This document shows positions 62,590 to 64,000 of a DNA stretch of 64,000 nucleotides, one piece after another (within the stretch, counting starts at the first letter, position 1; every line of letters begins with the position of its first letter). Position numbers and translations under genes: made by a program. Below the pieces are notes generated by a model. It worked only from the letters and a program-made list of their open reading frames with translations. It searched no databases and had not been told where the DNA came from. The stretch comes from Edaphochlamys debaryana (Eukaryota > Chlorophyta > Chlorophyceae > Chlamydomonadales). The stretch covers positions 186,001-250,000 of the forward strand of contig JAEHOE010000018.1 of the NCBI GenBank assembly GCA_016858145.1, in the 5' to 3' direction.

Positions 62590-63139
62590 TGTGGCGAGGC
62601 TACTGCTTCATGCGGTTGTGTATGGGCGGGCTGCTTGGGTCTCAGTTCAGCAGCGAGATGTCGCGTGGCGTGGCTTGGTCAAGGTTGCTGTATTTGCGAT
62701 AGGGATGCGTGTTCAGGCCTTCGGTCACAGTATACAGGGCGGGAGGTCGTCTTGGGGACTGCGGGGCCGTACGTGTGTATGTGCCGTCGTGCGCACCGAT
62801 ACACGATGCGGGAAGCGGGGCCCGGGGCCGACAGCACTGGGTTTGATACTGAAGAGAGGAGACTACGACGAGCGGGGCGTGAGTCAAGACGGAGGGCATC
62901 TGCAGGCCGCAGGAATTGGAGCTTTGCGGGGGGGGCTGGCGGGGGTAAACTTGGGTTCGTGCCAGTCGCCGGGCTGTACGCGTCTGACGACTCGACTATA
63001 GGCGCACTAACACACTACCCCAGGCGCTACCTGGTCGGCCTCTCCATCATTTGCGGGGCAAGCCGATCCGGCCAGTACAGCTGCACCGGCCGGCGCACCA
63101 TCTGTCCTTCGCGCATTTCGCGTGACACAACCATAAACT
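62590..63139. other. Region upstream of the EF-hand gene
   Basis: Promoter side of the EF-hand gene, with possible 3' exons of the tentative gene to its right (for example 63017-63066, minus). Nothing is firmly recognised. Confidence 0.4.
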
Positions 63140-63418
63140 TACGCCGTTCCTCATGTCTAGCGCCAAGGTGTAAAGGTGGACCTGAGCTGGTAGCGGTTGT
63201 GCGAAGCTGGAGGCTTCTGAGCCGTTCTTAGCGGGCTTGGCCTCACCCGCTGCAGCTGCTGGGGCCGCAGCTGTAGATGTAGCTGATGGCGCAGCGTGAA
63301 GTGCAAAACCCGCTGGTGGAGGTGCAACCGGAGTCTCCAGGAACGGTGCGGCTTGAGCTCGGGCATGTGAGGGGCCGAATCCCGTTCTGGGCATCGCCGT
63401 TCTGCGCATCGCGATCAC
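63140..63418 (-). CDS. Tentative first exon of an unknown protein
   Basis: An ATG-started frame (M at 63416-63418, further ATGs 9 and 24 nt downstream) runs 93 codons to a strong donor, AAC GGC|GTAAGT at 63140. It is Ala/Pro-rich for ~75 residues, then QPLPAQVHLYTLALDMRNG, which looks ordered. A possible second exon at 63017-63066 continues LYWPDRLAPQMMERPT in phase. The N-terminus (MIAMRRTAMPRTGFG) could be an organelle signal. No family is recognised. It may be a short tandem neighbour of the EF-hand gene or a chance frame. Confidence 0.3.
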
Positions 63419-63648
63419 AGACTACTCCTTTTTCGGAGGCTACAACTTGTCCCGGACCGCCATTGCGCTTGCGTCCGCTCGCCTCCCATGTGCGCCTTCG
63501 TGGTCCATGGTCACACTCCCCGCGTCACACTCCCCGGGTCGGGGGGCCGGAGCGTGTGTCGGGGGGTGGAGCGCGTGTGTTTCAGGGTTTGGGGACTTCT
63601 GCCCGTTCTGCGTTATGCGCACGCAACCCTCCCTTCCCCCCCCTGCAG

Positions 63649-64000
63649 GCCGTGGTGGATACTGGCAAGCCGCAAAAGAAGAGCAACAAGACCTGCATCA
63701 TTGTGACCGTCGTAGTGCTGCTGGTGTGCATAGGTGCGACGCAGTTGCATGGGCCCCTCCGGCCCTGCCTTCCACCCCTGCTAGCACACTACCCGCCATC
63801 TGTCTGCTCCTGCCCATCATCACCCACATCGCCCACGCCAGCAGCAATCCTTCCGCGCCCACAGCCTCAATTCTCTGCCCACGGTCCGCTCTGGCCTCCA
63901 CCCGTCCCCCGCCCTTGCCTTCTTGCCCCTCAACACCTGCAGGCGTGGGCGTGGGCGTGGGTGTGGGCGTGTCTCAGTCCAGCAAGGATGACGACAACAG
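63649..64000 (+). CDS. Part of a single-pass membrane protein (runs off the window)
   Basis: Exon 63649-63733, then an intron and an exon starting at 63943 that continues past 64000. The protein reads AVVDTGKPQKKSNKTC, a membrane helix IIVTVVVLLVCIGVGVGVGV, then SQSSKDDDN. Acceptor CTGCAG|GCC and donor ATAG|GTGCGA are good, and the intron is phase 1 inside the helix. Upstream exons could not be placed: only about 230 bp separate it from the minus-strand exon at 63140-63418, so either its 5' part is very short or that minus exon is not real. The helix-splitting phase-1 intron is the same arrangement as at 1-385. Confidence 0.5.

Overview
This is a window of nuclear DNA from a GC-rich, intron-rich green alga, most likely a chlorophycean of the Chlamydomonas/Volvox kind. 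The reasons are: very high GC; exons of 15-870 bp split by introns of roughly 40-740 bp; TGTAA, the usual poly(A) signal of that group, downstream of many genes; chloroplast-targeted proteins encoded by spliced nuclear genes; and long GC-driven shadow reading frames. No species is claimed. Exon models below were built by hand. Except where a gene is partial or tentative, every internal junction keeps phase and total lengths divide by three.

Layout. 1-385 (+): last two exons of a single-pass membrane protein. 2356-5636 (-): Nup50-type nucleoporin. 7446-8024 (-): chloroplast YGGT protein (CCB3). 8612-11681 (-): enoyl reductase/quinone oxidoreductase. 13688-16637 (-): E2F transcription factor. 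18796-20074 (-): chloroplast thioredoxin x, divergent from RRP7, 20440-23082 (+). 24345-29219 (-): mitochondrial aspartate aminotransferase, divergent from mitochondrial ribosomal protein bL20, 29999-30688 (+). 32475-44986 (-): a 30-exon DHX34-type RNA helicase, divergent from a small Tat-signal thylakoid-lumen protein, 45257-46464 (+). 49374-50428 (+): SAP30-type corepressor subunit. 53146-55533 (-): KDEL receptor ERD2, divergent from a 2H-phosphoesterase/GGCT-like fusion, 56018-60207 (+). 61147-62589 (-): EF-hand protein. 63140-63418 (-): a tentative exon. 63649-64000 (+): part of a second membrane-anchor gene resembling the one at the left edge.

The genes are unrelated housekeeping and regulatory functions: nuclear transport, ribosome assembly, RNA surveillance, cell cycle, redox, amino-acid metabolism and secretion. 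There is no operon or cluster. The unusual content is mostly in the introns. Two short sequence families recur in introns of different genes. Splice-site sequences are locally duplicated in RRP7, DHX34 and the 2H/GGCT gene; one copy would give an in-frame 93-nt alternative exon extension and another is a 12-fold donor minisatellite. There are several GC-AG introns. Many introns have a G-run just inside the donor and a C-run just before the acceptor. A 50-bp inverted repeat lies at 5945-6366. Gene-poor stretches (46.5-49.4 kb, 50.4-53.1 kb, 30.7-32.5 kb, 11.7-13.7 kb, 16.6-18.8 kb) hold 3'UTRs, promoters and low-complexity DNA, with no recognisable coding sequence.
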